Shown one piece after another: positions 46,101 through 58,593 of a DNA stretch of 64,000 nucleotides. The translations under genes were made by a program, and so were the position numbers. The stretch's first letter is position 1. Each line of letters opens with the position of its first letter. Below the pieces are notes generated by a model. It had not been told where the DNA came from. It saw only the letters and a list, made by a program, of their open reading frames with translations, and searched no databases. This DNA is from Ostrinia nubilalis (taxonomy: Eukaryota > Arthropoda > Insecta > Lepidoptera > Crambidae), in contig NC_087093.1 of NCBI RefSeq assembly GCF_963855985.1, positions 13,159,001-13,223,000 of the forward strand, given 5' to 3'.

Positions 46101-47614
46101 TCGACACCCCCGCGCTGATTTAGCGAAGACACTTTTAGTCACTAAGTATGTAGACAATTCTTTTTAAGGGAAGGTACTTAGGGGGAAAGTAGGTAAAGCT
46201 TTGTAAGTAAGTAAATTTGTTCGCCCTGGTCATTACCCACATTGCCTTCATAGAAAATTGTGTATAATTGCCTCTTACACACAGAAAATGAACATCATTT
46301 TAGAATCACCAGATCCTTTGTTCCTGTTAACACGTAATAAGCAGGCACACTAATGATAACCCTTTGTACAGTGACAGCATAATCTATACTAAACAATTTT
46401 GTTGCAAATTCGTACTTATCACCACCACAAAAGGTTTTAAATTTCCCTTGTTGTGCCAAAATAATGAAAAGCTTCACAACAAACGACAACGCCAATGAGC
46501 AGATTATGAAAATGGCGTCCGAAATAACAGATGGTTGTATTGAACATGAACACGTTGATTAATGCATACCCTGAGTGTCAATAATAAATCATGTAGCAAC
46601 ACACGACACTGTCTCATTAGAGGTAACCACATTTGACAAATTAATTCTGTTGGAGACTTTGTCACCGACATTGTTTAGGCAGCGTCTAACTCGTGTTTAC
46701 ATCTGAGCAGTTTGTCTACGTAATGGTATAGTGACTCAGTGGAACACAATTGATGAAGAAGAACATTCTATTGAGAAACCTCTGTTAATGGTGTTTTTAC
46801 TAAATATTTGAACCCTCTGTTTTATGTGTTTTGGCTTTTTTTTTACCCAGGCTTGCCTTAATTGCATTATGAAACAACACTCAAGTATGAATCTACAAAC
46901 AAGAATAGACTCAATTGGAGTGATTATTTTAGCCAAGAAGTCCGAATAAGTTTTTAAGAACGCCTAAGAACGTAATATTATAATACAGATCATTGAGTAA
47001 AATATTGCAGGTATCTAAACTGCCCACCGCTTTAATCCTATTGGAAAGAATTACAATGCTATTAATTACATTAATCTTCTCACAAAGGCTATAATGAGGT
47101 TCGCATCATTTACATTTCGCTATTTATATCAACTGACCCTCGGAATCGTTGCTCTAAATCTAAACGCACCATTAGGCTCAGAGGCCCACAGTAAACCAAA
47201 GCCCGAGCAGTATCGGTCCTTCAAATAAAAAATATTGCCCATTTCGGCGCTTCGGTAATTCAATTTCCTCAGGGAATATCTGTAATATCTGTACGTAATC
47301 GAATAACGCCAGAGTTCCTCTTATATTAACGCGTATTGATTCAAAACGTGGGGCGAATCCATTAACAAGAGCTTTTTAATTCTGCGAGCTGAGTCGCACT
47401 TCCAGTATCGGCTGACCCGATTCTGCAAAACAGTTTTTACTCGATTATTTTAGATGGAAATCGGATCATTTGGGGGATTGGTGCTTGCATATTCAGATTT
47501 CAATTTCTCGATTGCACTTTTATGAGTTTGATATCATCACTGTGTTCAGTACCAAGCATCTCATTTATTATCCTATTTGCTAAAGTGCAAAATGAAATTA
47601 ACTTCTTTACTTAC
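43108..47614 (+). other. Following intron or intergenic DNA
   Basis: AT-rich. A 'gagtcaagactcagtgagt' microsatellite-like repetition lies at about 43386-43440. A possible tiny inverted-repeat element with 'ccgctaaaatttgcgcgg' and 'cgcgctgatttagcg' ends lies at about 46055-46131. No exon continuing the gene was found. Confidence 0.4.
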
Positions 47615-47631
47615 CAATATTTCTTCATCAT
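47615..47631 (-). other. Candidate 17-base microexon, minus strand
   Basis: On the minus strand 'ttatgttgtatttcag' (acceptor) is followed by 17 bases and then GTAAGTAAAG (donor). Both splice signals fit the consensus well. No neighbouring exon on this strand was found, so it may be coincidence. Confidence 0.2.
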
Positions 47632-50600
47632 CTGAAATACAACATAAATGTGACAATGCCTTGTATTTGCATTGCATAAAATATGCAGTAAATTGACAAA
47701 ACAGGAACACAATAATTTTGAATAAGTATTTGATTTTCTCGAATTAACAAGCATTTCGATTCTTTCATATTCCGATTTCCGTACTCGATTTATTTGAGCC
47801 GGGCACATCACTGTTTTAATCAAGCCAGCTTCGGAAATGACCGGCTGTCTCGTAATCATGCGCTGTTTAATCGGCGACGGCGAAATTTGCCTAAATTGAA
47901 ATTCGCTCGTCACACGTGTTATTTTACGGCTCACAGCATGTTCATTAGTGTTTAACTTCACAAGCTCGCCGTTTAATATAATTCTTGATTGGAATATGAA
48001 ATTGATGTTCTAGAAATATCTACGTGCGCCTTTGGAATATATCAGTTCGGATTCTGACGTTTAATTTATTATGTTTTAGGGATCATAGCTTTGAATATTT
48101 TGGATTTGGAGCTGTTTTACATACCAATATTTAGCAATCTCGAATCTTTGGAGTCGGATGCCAAGTAGGGCAAATATAGTGTAAAAACATTCTCCATTTA
48201 TTCCCAGTTTGATTAGAATATTAATCTAATATCCTACAATTACTGTAAGTAGGCTTTATTCAACCCAGTTGTCAGAAAAGGGTATTTTCATGCTCCGGCA
48301 TCTTATGAAGACTGACACCATGGTTGTTACGTCAGTTGCTACCCACTCCATGGAGAAAATTGAAAAGGGTGCATACATTTAGAAGCTTTTGCGTCCTCAC
48401 TAAATATATTCTCAGCCAAGATTAAGAAACACGTAACAACAAAAAGATTGTTCACGTTTCCACGCGCTGACACAGAAACGGCGCGGTACAACCAAGGGAA
48501 CACTAGCCCTTGCATACAAATTGGACGTGTAAATGTGATAACACCCTACGAGGAAACTACGCGGCGTGGAGGGAAAATGGTCTCGATATATCTATCTGTC
48601 ACTTTCCCTCATCCCAGCTTTCGAGAAGAAGTAAGCGAGACAAATAGAGCTGAATCAAAATCGCTTTGCGAGAAAATCTTTGCTATGACTGCGGGAACAG
48701 TTCAAACAAATGACTGTCATTTCAGATGGCATTCGCGATAAGATTTTCTCAAATTTTCTATTGCAACTTCAATTCTAAAACGTTAAGGGATTGAGTATAT
48801 TCGGGCAATATCGTTTCGTCAAACATAGTAGAATTTACATAGATGAACTTTTTGGGGATGAACATCACAAAACATTAGTTAAACGTTACTAGGAGTAGTA
48901 ACAGAAAAGGTGGCATGACATAATATTTCACAAGTAAGTTCCCACTTACTGGAAATAAGTTAAATAGTTATTAGCAGCTGTAACTCTATACAAATGCAGT
49001 CGCATTATTGAACCTTGGAGGGTAATGTTACTAGAGTATCACTGACTTGATTACGCACTCGCAGTATCACAGGCTTGAAATTGACTTCAAATATTGAATA
49101 CAAAATATAATTAGAGTAAGGTTTTTTTTTTATCTACAACGAAAAAGCTCTTGGCCTGCATTGTATGTATCTCACTTCTTCACTTCTCACAAATTCTTAA
49201 CCACAGAGGAAAAGAAATAAAAAGTTTTACCGTTTCCAATATTGTTCAAAATTAAAATAACAGCGATGCTTTTCACCAAGTTTTGTAATTATTATGCTGC
49301 CACAAAGATACTATAAGTTCCGCTTCAATGTTTCCAAAGTTTTTCTTACTAACTTCAAACACCACCTGCAACAACGGTACGGTAATTTTAACCGGATCCT
49401 CTTCGTGGATTTTATTCCAGTTTCCAAGTTATAAAGAAACTTTTGTATAGGTGCATTTTGTCGGCAGAAGGATTTTAAAAAATCGAAGTTAAAATTTCGT
49501 ACCAGCTAGATGCTTTTATTACTTATTAGGTAAGGACGATTCTCACGAAATACGCTATCTGATATATCGTAATTTAAAGTACAAACCTTGTATTTTTTAC
49601 TACAACAATTGATATAAGTAATAATAAAATTGTTTCGTTTCAACTATAAACAAAATGTAATTGCTTAATAATATTTTCATTTTAGCAACCACTGCACCGA
49701 TCAATTCAATTAACTTAATCCATTCATTAATATTTGAAGCTGCGAATGAACCAGAAAGTAATTCCTAAATGAATGCGGTTACTGCGGTCAAAATCCATTT
49801 TAATAACGCCAGCGTTAAAAACGGTTATTTTAGTGAAATTGCGGAAAATTAACCAAACTCGGCGTCTTTTGCTTTACATTTTTCGCTCCAACTAGCACAG
49901 CAGTAAACATGAATATTTAAACGCAAAGCAAGCGTAATGCTTTCCAGTTTTCTATTATCCCCAAGCTTTTAAATTCCCTTTTACCTGCCTGTTTACTTGG
50001 CCCATAAAACGGGGCTGTGATGACTCGCGCTAATGTCAATTTATACGCGTCCCCTTTCTCTGGATAAATAAAAGAATTGTGCGAAAATATCTCGGGCCTT
50101 TATAACGACTGTATACCAGTTCCATTACGTAGAAACTGGGTTGATTAAGTTCAGATTCAGAGAAGATACTGTGCAAATATTAGTCGTTGTAAAAGAAGTT
50201 AATCTAGCTTAATCAATGTTCAAATGATAGCCAAGGTAATAAAGTTGGAAAAGTAGCGCTAGTTGAAACCTCTCCAAGGACTTTCCTGAAATAACCAAGC
50301 GGTTTTTAACACGCAATCAAATAAAAATTCAACCTTTTTCTTTTCATTCTGTAAATGACGCCCTGTACTTACAATTCTTATAATTAACATTTGTGTTCAT
50401 CTAAACAATATAAAAAAAACATTTCTGCAACAAACCAATACCTAGGTGTATTTATAGGTAACGTGCTTTCAGTTGAGACTTTCATACTGGAACATTATGC
50501 GTTACTTAACATACTTCATCACAATTGGACACAAATCTAAACCTTAACTACATTTACATAAAGCCGCTCATATGTGACGTATTGACACAATTTTGATTCA

Positions 50601-51013
50601 CCGAAGAAACACATTTTTAACTTCAGGATTCTGCAGAATAGGTTCATTAAAGCCCTTTGATCCGATATAAGGTCTCGATCACTCATTCGATGCGCTTTCA
50701 CATGGGATGTTGGAAGGATGGGTCGGTATTTAAGACCTCACTATTACCACAGAATAAGTAATAGTACAGGTACAGAAGGATTACTCCGCAAGACGATTTA
50801 AATAAATGCGAGTCTTGCTACGACGCGATACAGTGGAATTCAGCTCGCACAGCACTACGTACCTACAATTTTATTCACCTACAAGTTTTGTCTCTTTCTA
50901 TCGCGTGCCTCTGAACTCTTCTTACGCTGTTAGGGTTGCTGTCTAGTGAAAAAATAATTAATCTACTTATTTGTAATGAGGTACGTATATGTAGGTAAGT
51001 AGGTATGCATTCA
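47632..51013. other. No gene assigned
   Basis: Open frames at 47611-47961 (minus) and 48448-48741 (plus) have no ATG at their ends and no recognisable domain. A decayed SINE or LINE tail in reverse ('gaaaaagctcttggcctgca') lies at 49120-49165. Confidence 0.35.
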
Positions 51014-51080
51014 TTATGGAAAACCTTGGGAGAGGCCTTTGTCCAGCAGTGGACGTCATTTGGCTGAAACTAACGAACGC
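51014..51080 (+). mobile_element. LINE 3'-end fragment
   Basis: 'tatggaaaaccttgggagag' and then 'cctttgtccagcagtggacg' closely match 12107-12170. Only the last 60 or so bases of the LINE are present. Confidence 0.7.
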
Positions 51081-51373
51081 ATTCTGAGCAGTAGTCATAG
51101 TAGGTTAGGTTCCTAAACTATACTAAGAATTATTGATTACCTACATGGCCAACATACCTTTCAGCATCTTTGGGAAGCGAAAAAAAAGATAAATCCGGTA
51201 GATTTCTTTTCGAATTTAAACACCCGAACGCCGCACAATATTTCTTTCTCTTTATGTCCATTTTTAAATAATACTTCGATCATAGAATTATAATCATACT
51301 ACAACGCACGCCAGCGTCCTGACGGGCGCGCGCGTGACACTCGACTGATATAATACCCGCCGGCGGGGCACTT

Positions 51374-51853
51374 CGCTGTAGGTAATTATCGGATGTACCG
51401 CGCGGAGTGAGCCAGGCCTGCTATTACTTAGTATTAATGCTTTGTATGACAGAAAGTAGTAGGTAGGTACTTTGATTGACTTTAAGTGCAGATTTTTTTT
51501 TTCACGACGATGAAGCTCTTGACCTGCACTCACCTGATGAAAAGTGGAAGCGATAAAAATTAAATAAATCGTTTTCCTGGTTTTACAAAGGTCTACTAAT
51601 GACGGTTACATTTGCAATCTACACGTAATATTGCTCTTGAATTCTAAATTTCATCAGTTAGGAATTATAAAAATTCCAATTGGCATTCTAAATTCCTATA
51701 AGATTCATCATCATCATCATCATCTGGGTGAATTTCAACAAGTGCATATTTTTGCCTAATTTTGGTGGAAATTGTTATTTGTGTATTTTTATTCTTTAAT
51801 TATAGCAGGCCTCCGTCACTCGCCTATGCCGGCCGAGATAATTACCTACAGCG
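51374..51853. mobile_element. Region bounded by 53-bp inverted repeats
   Basis: 51374-51426 ('cgctgtaggtaattatc', then 'ggcctgctatta') is repeated inverted, with divergence, at 51800-51853. Between the arms are a reverse SINE/LINE tail ('cacgacgatgaagctcttga', 51501-51520) and an ATC microsatellite at about 51707-51725. This may be a composite or old DNA transposon. Confidence 0.5.
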
Positions 51854-52618
51854 CGCGACAACTTCAAATTGCAAATCAGTCATGGCCGCCACGCGCCTGT
51901 GTACACACGCGTACCTATACTCGCTCAGTCGATCATCGTCGCAATCAAGGTTTATTGTTCCAACAGCACTGTTATTCGTCTTTATAATGGAAAATCGTAT
52001 ATTTAGAAATAATAATTAACTGTAGTAATTTAAATAATTAAAAATAACAGCATTTTTTTAAATAAATTTGAAATACTTATGGCAAAAAGCTATAGCAAAA
52101 ACATTATTTTAGCTAATAAAACATTAACTTTACTTCACCGTGTCTATTTTCCGACACTACACCTTTTAAAACTGTTTGTCCAATTTCGAATTATCGCAAC
52201 ACTGAAGTTTATTAATAGGTACTTTGGAGATGGTACGAAATACAAACACCACTAGATTAACGTTTACTAATCGTAAATACAATAATTGCTTCTTAAAATT
52301 AAGTTTTGATTTATTTTACTTTGCTTAAACAACCTTGACGCTTGAGCTGCGAGCTAGATCAATTCTGATCACAAAAAAATTGCGCTCTTGTGAGCGTAGT
52401 AGTAAGGTGCGATTTCGAATGCACCAGGTTCGTTGGAAATTTTGCATTATTATTATTACCGTTAAAATGTCCGCATCTGATCCAGATCAAGGGAGTGCAA
52501 TTTCTGTTGCTACTATTATGTATTCTGTGATTATAGATCAAATTTATTGGAAACTTATACTGTTTCTAAAATGATTAAGACATTAAATTTTGTCCAGCAG
52601 TTTTTTAGATTTTCCTTA
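51854..52618. other. No gene seen
   Basis: AT-rich after a short CG-rich shoulder next to the inverted repeat. Short open frames only. Confidence 0.35.
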
Positions 52619-52922
52619 CACCAAAATTAAGAGAACACCATTTATATTAAAGCACCAAAATTAGAAATGCTGTCAGTCGGTCATGTCGGTGCCAGCCTGC
52701 TTAGTGCCAAGCCCAAGAAATGTTTTAAATTTACCAGCACCGACTCCAAAAATATTAATCATGGTATATTGTCCTAATAAATAAATAACGACGTACTTAT
52801 TTTCTACTTTTAAGTGATTTTTGGCGTCGGTTTTAATTTTTTTGTTAAAATTTTTTTTTTCATGCTTTTTAGTTGATTAGTCCTTGTTATTGTCACTGAA
52901 GAGGGACAGTACCTATGTTTAA

Positions 52923-52978
52923 TGTGATTAAGACTATAATTTTCCATTTTGTAATGGAAAATTATAGTCTTAATCACA
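52923..52978. repeat. Perfect 26-base hairpin with 4-base loop
   Basis: 'tgtgattaagactataattt' plus 'tccatt' pairs perfectly with its complement across the loop TTGT. It is too short for a normal MITE; a replication snap-back duplication is possible. Confidence 0.85.
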
Positions 52979-53079
52979 ATCCAAGTGTAAATAATCTTCC
53001 TAGCAAAATACAGGCTCCCTTCTTTAAATTTTAATATTGGCAACTAAAAAGTATCAATGTATGATTTGTATGTTATTGA

Positions 53080-53345
53080 GTATCATCTAACTCCTAACTT
53101 ATGTAGTTTGACCTTTCATCATCAGCTCATCTTAAATACCTGTAATAATACAACTGTATGTACATACCTACCTAAAATATTTAAAGAATTATCCTCCAAC
53201 TCCTAAGCGTTAAGGAGTTTTACCTTCCATCATCACCTCATCAACATTAGATGATGACTATTTGAATAACTTTAGAAAACGTATCCTACAAAATTTGAGG
53301 TTTACTCTCGATTTCCCTAGGATCCCATCATCAGATCCTGACTTG
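53080..53345. repeat. Degenerate direct repeats
   Basis: Three stretches (from about 53085, 53190 and 53285) share an 'aactcctaa', 'ttt(a/g)cctt(t/c)catcatca', 'ctcatc' pattern at about 100-base spacing. Origin unknown. Confidence 0.4.
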
Positions 53346-54204
53346 GTGACAATGGGACCACCACATAAGTGTACCCTATAGAACAAAAAAAGAATTTTGA
53401 AAATCGGTTCACAATTTACGGAGTTAAGTTGGTTAAAAATGCTTTGGTGCACCACCAAAAACACCAAAATTGACTCACCAAAATTAGATTCTCGTTGAAA
53501 AAGCTAAATTATATGAAATCTGTTTTAAATATAACAACAACATTTTAACACATGGTATGAAAACAGTTCCTTTACATTATACAAGGAATTTAACTAAAAA
53601 GAATAGCTTAGAAATCTTATACAAAAAGACACCAAAATTGCAGAATTGTTGTCCGTTTAAAAAATAACAACACATTTACGTTTTTGGCGGGAAGACGCAG
53701 AGGTCTTGCACCCGTCTGCCGTCACTGCTCGCGGGGGCGGCACTAAACCTAACGAATGATGGGAGTGTTTAAATCCTGTTTGATCTTTAAAGAAACTGAC
53801 GAGCTATTTCATTATTGACACCAAAATCATAAATTTTTCGCGGACAAAACTTAAGGACGTGACTTAATCACAGTTATTTGGGAAACTTGCTTAATTTGGT
53901 AATCTTAGATAATAGATAGATTGTATAATTCAAAAATATACTTTTTCCCTATGTTCTGTTTCGATCTTCAGCTAAAAAAATACATATTGTAAGAAATTAA
54001 GGATGTGGACACTGCACCAAAATTAGAAACGCTTAGTTCAATTATTTTTTGTCGAATTTGTAAAAGAAAATACTCATTAATAATGTTGTCCTCAAAATGG
54101 AACCTCTGTATCATATTTTCGTGTAAAAAAAATCAAAGTTCTATGTCATAAAAAACATATGATTTGCAGCTACGCCGCTCAAAAAATGTGTTTGGGAAAT
54201 TGAC

Positions 54205-54290
54205 CCATCTAAGCCATAGGACGTCCACTGCTAAACATAGACCTCTCCCAATTCTTTCCATGTTGCCTGGTTGGTAGTGGTCCTATAAGA
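54205..54290 (-). mobile_element. LINE 3'-end fragment, reverse
   Basis: 'ccataggacgtccactgcta' and then 'acatagacctctccc' is the complement of the common LINE 3' end. Confidence 0.6.
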
Positions 54291-54718
54291 TTAGGTAGGT
54301 ACCTACTAAAGATTAAAAATACTTAAAGAGTACGCCAGAACAACGTAGCTAAAGTAATAAACGTTATGTGTTTATAAGTGCTATCTGACGTTGTCTTCCT
54401 CCTATTGGCTCAACTTCGGGCTTATTACAAATCTTGGAGCGCTGTCATACAATTACTTTGTTCCGCGATCAATAGAAACTTGAAAAGAACTTATTGTCGG
54501 GAAAACAAAAGTAATTTTCTTGACGCCAATCGCAAACGGCTGTCACAGTAATTAATGTTTGTAAACTGTGTTTCCCTTCAGATTTATAAATATTTTGAAA
54601 CTTATCTGGCTGAAAGTAAAGAGTTTCGAGGAAAGTGACAAAATATAATAAGCGTAATTAATATTAATAGGCAAAATTATAAGGTCATTGCCAAAACTTA
54701 TTCCCCCTTATTAATAAG

Positions 54719-54812
54719 AAGTTACACCCTAGTTGCACACTGTTTTAAAGTGTCATTTCTTCCATACTACCTAAACGTCGCTTAAAAAACAGTGTTCAAC
54801 TATGGTATAACT
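54719..54812. mobile_element. Short MITE, about 94 bp
   Basis: The ends 'aagttacaccctagttgcac' and 'gttcaactatggtataactt' are inverted with a few mismatches, and 'actgttttaaa' pairs with 'ttaaaaaacagt' further in. Confidence 0.6.
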
Positions 54813-56242
54813 TTTTTTATTATTATAGGGGATTATTTCTGTACTACATTCGTTACCTACTCTTATGCAGTAGCTCCGCCAACTGGCCAAAATGTAAACG
54901 CCAAAACAGCTGCTCGCACGTATTTTCATGGTATTTTACAGTACTTAACACATTGAATAAAATCTTAATTTAAAAGGTAACTAATTAAGTAATTCTAATA
55001 AACGTATTTTAAATAAATTATAAAGTTGCAAAGTAAAGAGGTTTGCCTTCTCAAGCAAAATGTTGGAAAAATAGCAAGCTAGTTCAATGAAACAATAGAA
55101 ATGCACACATTTTCCATTGAAACAATCACAGCTCGAAGCTGTTTGCTCGCGCCTATAAAACGACTGTGTACCAAGTCTATGGAAAACCAGAAACAATACA
55201 GCGGCGGGTCATTGTTGCGCAGAGACCACGGGAATCAAAGAAAATATTGCTTTAGTCGCAGTTTTTATTGTGTTTTGTATGTAATTTTTTATTTGTATGT
55301 ACTTGTAATTTAATTCGCACTTGCTCAACACTCACTCAACACAATTAAAGTCGAACATGTTATAATAATTAAGTCTCTGTCATTTCATTGACGAATAAAG
55401 AAACAATATGGATATACCTTATTTGTTTTATTCAAACGAGATGCCACGACCAACCAACGTTACATATCACAAGAAGTCAAATCATTTAACTTTATGCTAT
55501 GGATATTCCATAGTCAATCTCTCTATTATCAGTAGTAAAAAATTGCATGCTCCTAACTCTTTTTGTTCTAAAAAAATAAATGGCTTTACCGGAACGAAAC
55601 GTTCCAAGAAACTTGATACTACTGCAAATCTATGATTTTCGCAAATTGCTCCCATTCCTTTTGACGTAACGAAATATTTCTTTTGGCTTTTCCTTGCTCT
55701 TTATTCCTTCTAAAGGCGGCTACAAAATCAATTTTTGCTCGATTGTACAATCACTTTTATACATATTTTATTTCGTTCATAATGTTGTTTATCCAACCTT
55801 ATATTTGATTAAAACTTTGATTTGGCAACGAATCAAAATCTTTAGCAAAAATACGAGTATTTCCTGATAAGGAGATTCTGTACTACTTTGGATCTTTGAC
55901 ATCATGTACTAATCTAATATCCTTTTCCAAAATCCAATCGGTTTCCTTACCGAAATGTTTAAAAATCGGTCAAACATGAAATCATACACAGACAGATAAA
56001 TCACATTTGTTTTAATGATATTTGTATCGATTTCATTTGACGCATTTAAGTTTTCAAAACAAATATTTATTTCACTTTCATAAATTAAACGCCCATGTAT
56101 GCTCCATGAGCATTTATAATATTAGAGTCGCGGCACACCTAAGCGGGAGGCGATGGCGCGAGGCGCGCCAGTGATCCAGAACACGCGATGGGTGAGTGCA
56201 CCGCTGCTATGCGATATCGGCACATACGACATAATATACTAA
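54813..56242. other. No gene seen
   Basis: AT-rich, with a CG-rich stretch at about 56125-56200 that resembles one end of a MITE but has no partner. Short open frames (55101-55313, 55408-55635, plus) have no recognisable product. Confidence 0.35.
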
Positions 56243-56560
56243 TATTGAGAAGACTCTTCATCAGGTCGTAGTCCACCTAGTCTTCCCGGGAAGTTCCTGG
56301 ATGCGGGCAAAGCAGGATCTGTCGTTGCGGAAAACTTTTGTCCTTCAGTAGAGGTCATCGCGTCATTTCGCTGAAAAGAACGAACGAGAAGCCTATGCAA
56401 TGAGAAGAAACGTAACGCATCAAAGATGACGTAGCCTGACAGATTAGCTAGCTGAAGTGGCAATGGGCAGGACACATATCACAAAGAACTGACAGAAAAT
56501 GGCGCAGCAAGGTTCGGAACGGAGGCAAGTGCAGCGTGTGACGGCTACTGACAAAATTGA
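56243..56560 (+). mobile_element. LINE ORF2 C-terminal fragments, shuffled order
   Basis: About 56255-56390 reads a GSSWMRAKQDLSLRKTF-like end followed by a GAAC-type tail. About 56455-56530 reads WQWAGHISQRTDRKWRSKV, which normally comes earlier in the same protein. The order shows two separate truncated insertions or a rearrangement. Confidence 0.65.
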
Positions 56561-58198
56561 TTGATGTAGAATTACCTAATTTATTAAAGAAATTTTAAAA
56601 CTAAAAAAAATCCTCATGTGGAATTTAAACCCAAGCGACTGCTCTGACCGCTATAATATGTTTGATGTTTTGTCGACTGTACTAATCTACTCATTGAAAC
56701 TCCTTCGAGTAAAAACTGAACAAAAAAAAATACACAATAAAATAATCTTGCTAAAAAACTAGAGTCCCAGAGGATTACCCTTGGTAAACTCAGCACACTG
56801 AATCTTCGTCTAGTGTGCATGCTCTCTTCAACAGAGCTGATAGCTTTTGCGATGTTAACATGCGAGCGCCGGTATACCGATGCAAAGTTCGCTAACTAAC
56901 TAGAAACAGAACTGGAAAACTGCGTCGGTTTTTCGAATGGTAACAAGTATATTTTCCAAAAAGTTTTAGTGTGAATTCGAGTACTGTTTTGATGGTAGTT
57001 TGTAACCAACATATTTTTAGTATGAGTTTTTATTTCAATTTTTCGCCGCTTGGTCACGGAAAGGGCAAAGGTCGGCCCACTGTGCGGCTCACTCATTTTT
57101 ATTTCCATGCATTAGAAAATTAAAACCACTGTCCACATGGGTCTAATCCTAATTAAAAATCTTGTGTCAATTGGTGGCGCATAAATTGGTTAGATAAATT
57201 ATCAGGCCTAGTGGTTGTTGCGCAAATAATTTAATAGTTGCTACTAGTTATGGTCTTGTAAAAGCTCTTTAAGAATTTGAATTGATCAATCCAAAACACT
57301 AACCGTGACTCTAGCATTACGTCCAGATAAGTGGCATAAAGTAATACCTATTTATCTCAGAATATGACAGCCTAACCGGCACCACGGTCATTTGTCAACC
57401 AAAAATTATTTTTAAATATGGCTCATTCTCCTTCGCCGCCATTAATGCGCCACGCCTCCACACGCCCTTCTCACGCGACAAAAGAGAACGAAGTTAATTC
57501 TCAGAAAATTCGCCCTTCAGAGAAATTCTAACATTTCCAACTTCTGCGAAACTGGGTGTTCCTTTTAAACGCGTATTAGTAACATTTAGAACGTCCACGG
57601 CACGCTTGTTTGGGCTTCAAAGCGCATACTTTATTTCTAAGATATTAAATCAGCTGGAAACGATGCAAAATGCTGAAGGGAATTCCCTGGAGGTATTCTG
57701 CCACTTTCCTTTCACCTAAGAGGACGTTCATGCGTATGCGAAAACGGTTACGTCAAAGCTGATGTGCTCATACAATATTCTGTCTAAAAATGTGCCGTCT
57801 TTTGTTTCTGATCTTATTTCTTTCAAACGACAGCGGCATACTTTACTGTAAAAGTTGTGATTTGTTGTTTGGCTAGTTTTTATAAGGGTCTTAAAATCGG
57901 CTGTCTGAAAGAATCAGTCCATATTTAGGCATAGTGACGTACAAGTAGACTGTTGACAATGTATGAGTTTATAACAAAAAGTAAATAGTTAAATACAAAC
58001 TTTACTGACTCACACTCCTAAAAAATACAATTTAAAAAAATCCTTTAAGCCGAGACGGAGTGCCCTTTCGACTCTGTTTTAGTTTAGTCAGCAACTTTAC
58101 TAGAATTATTTTTAACTGAAAAGAGCTGAATCGTATTTTCTTACTTTTGTAGAAAATTAATCAAAAAGTAATATTTTAAAACTAGTTATCTTCTAAAT
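56561..58198. other. No gene seen
   Basis: AT-rich, no supported feature. Confidence 0.4.
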
Positions 58199-58368
58199 AT
58201 ACAGGGTGTCCCAGAATGGGTGAATCAAACTGCTAGGGGAGGTAGCTCTACTAATATACTATCCCTAAAAAATATGAAAAAAAAATTTTGAGTTCGATTT
58301 TTTTAAAATAAAGTCCTCTAAACTGGAAATCTAGTCATTATTTTCAAAAGTTTGACACCCTGTATAAA
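58199..58368. mobile_element. Short element with 'acagggtgtc' ends
   Basis: Ends 'tatacagggtgtc' and 'gacaccctgtata' are perfect inverted repeats about 170 bases apart. The end sequence resembles that of the MITE at 9619-9880. Confidence 0.65.
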
Positions 58369-58593
58369 AGGCGAAACTGACTAACTTAGTGACATAATAT
58401 CAACGCACAGTCTAAACGACTAAACGTAGGCACTTGAAATTTGGAAGGGACGTAGCTTAGGTACCGTAGAGGTGCACTAAGAAAGGAATTCCCGAAATTC
58501 CCACAGGAACGGGAGTTAGCGGGAAAAAACATTTGTATGAAAAAATCTAAACCGCGTAAGATAGATGAAGATGAAGTCGCGGGCGGCCGCTAG
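58369..58593 (+). mobile_element. Helitron-like element, plus strand
   Basis: It ends 'gtcgcgggcggccgCTAG' followed by T, as at 33698 on the other strand. The upstream text ('cttgaaatttggaagggacg', 'gaattcccgaaattcccac') is a common lepidopteran repeat. The 5' boundary is placed where the preceding element ends. Confidence 0.6.

Larger units (their letters stand above)
52619..54033. repeat. Cluster of dispersed 'caccaaaattag' motifs
   Basis: About eight copies of 'caccaaaatt' or a one-base variant occur in 1.4 kb (near 52619, 52652, 53451, 53461, 53477, 53629, 53819, 54014), all on the same strand. Two are extended ('agcaccaaaattagaaa' at 52651 and 'tgcaccaaaattagaaa' at 54013). It could be an unclassified element or its binding sites. 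Confidence 0.5.

Noticed and set aside
47611..47961. 116-codon minus-strand open frame
   Set aside because: It begins at a non-ATG codon and shows no domain. Only the splice-bracketed 17 bases at its end seemed worth keeping.
48448..48741. 97-codon plus-strand open frame
   Set aside because: The start is not ATG, no splice partner or domain is visible, and part overlaps a weak inverted repeat ('gagaaaatctt' and 'aagattttctc').
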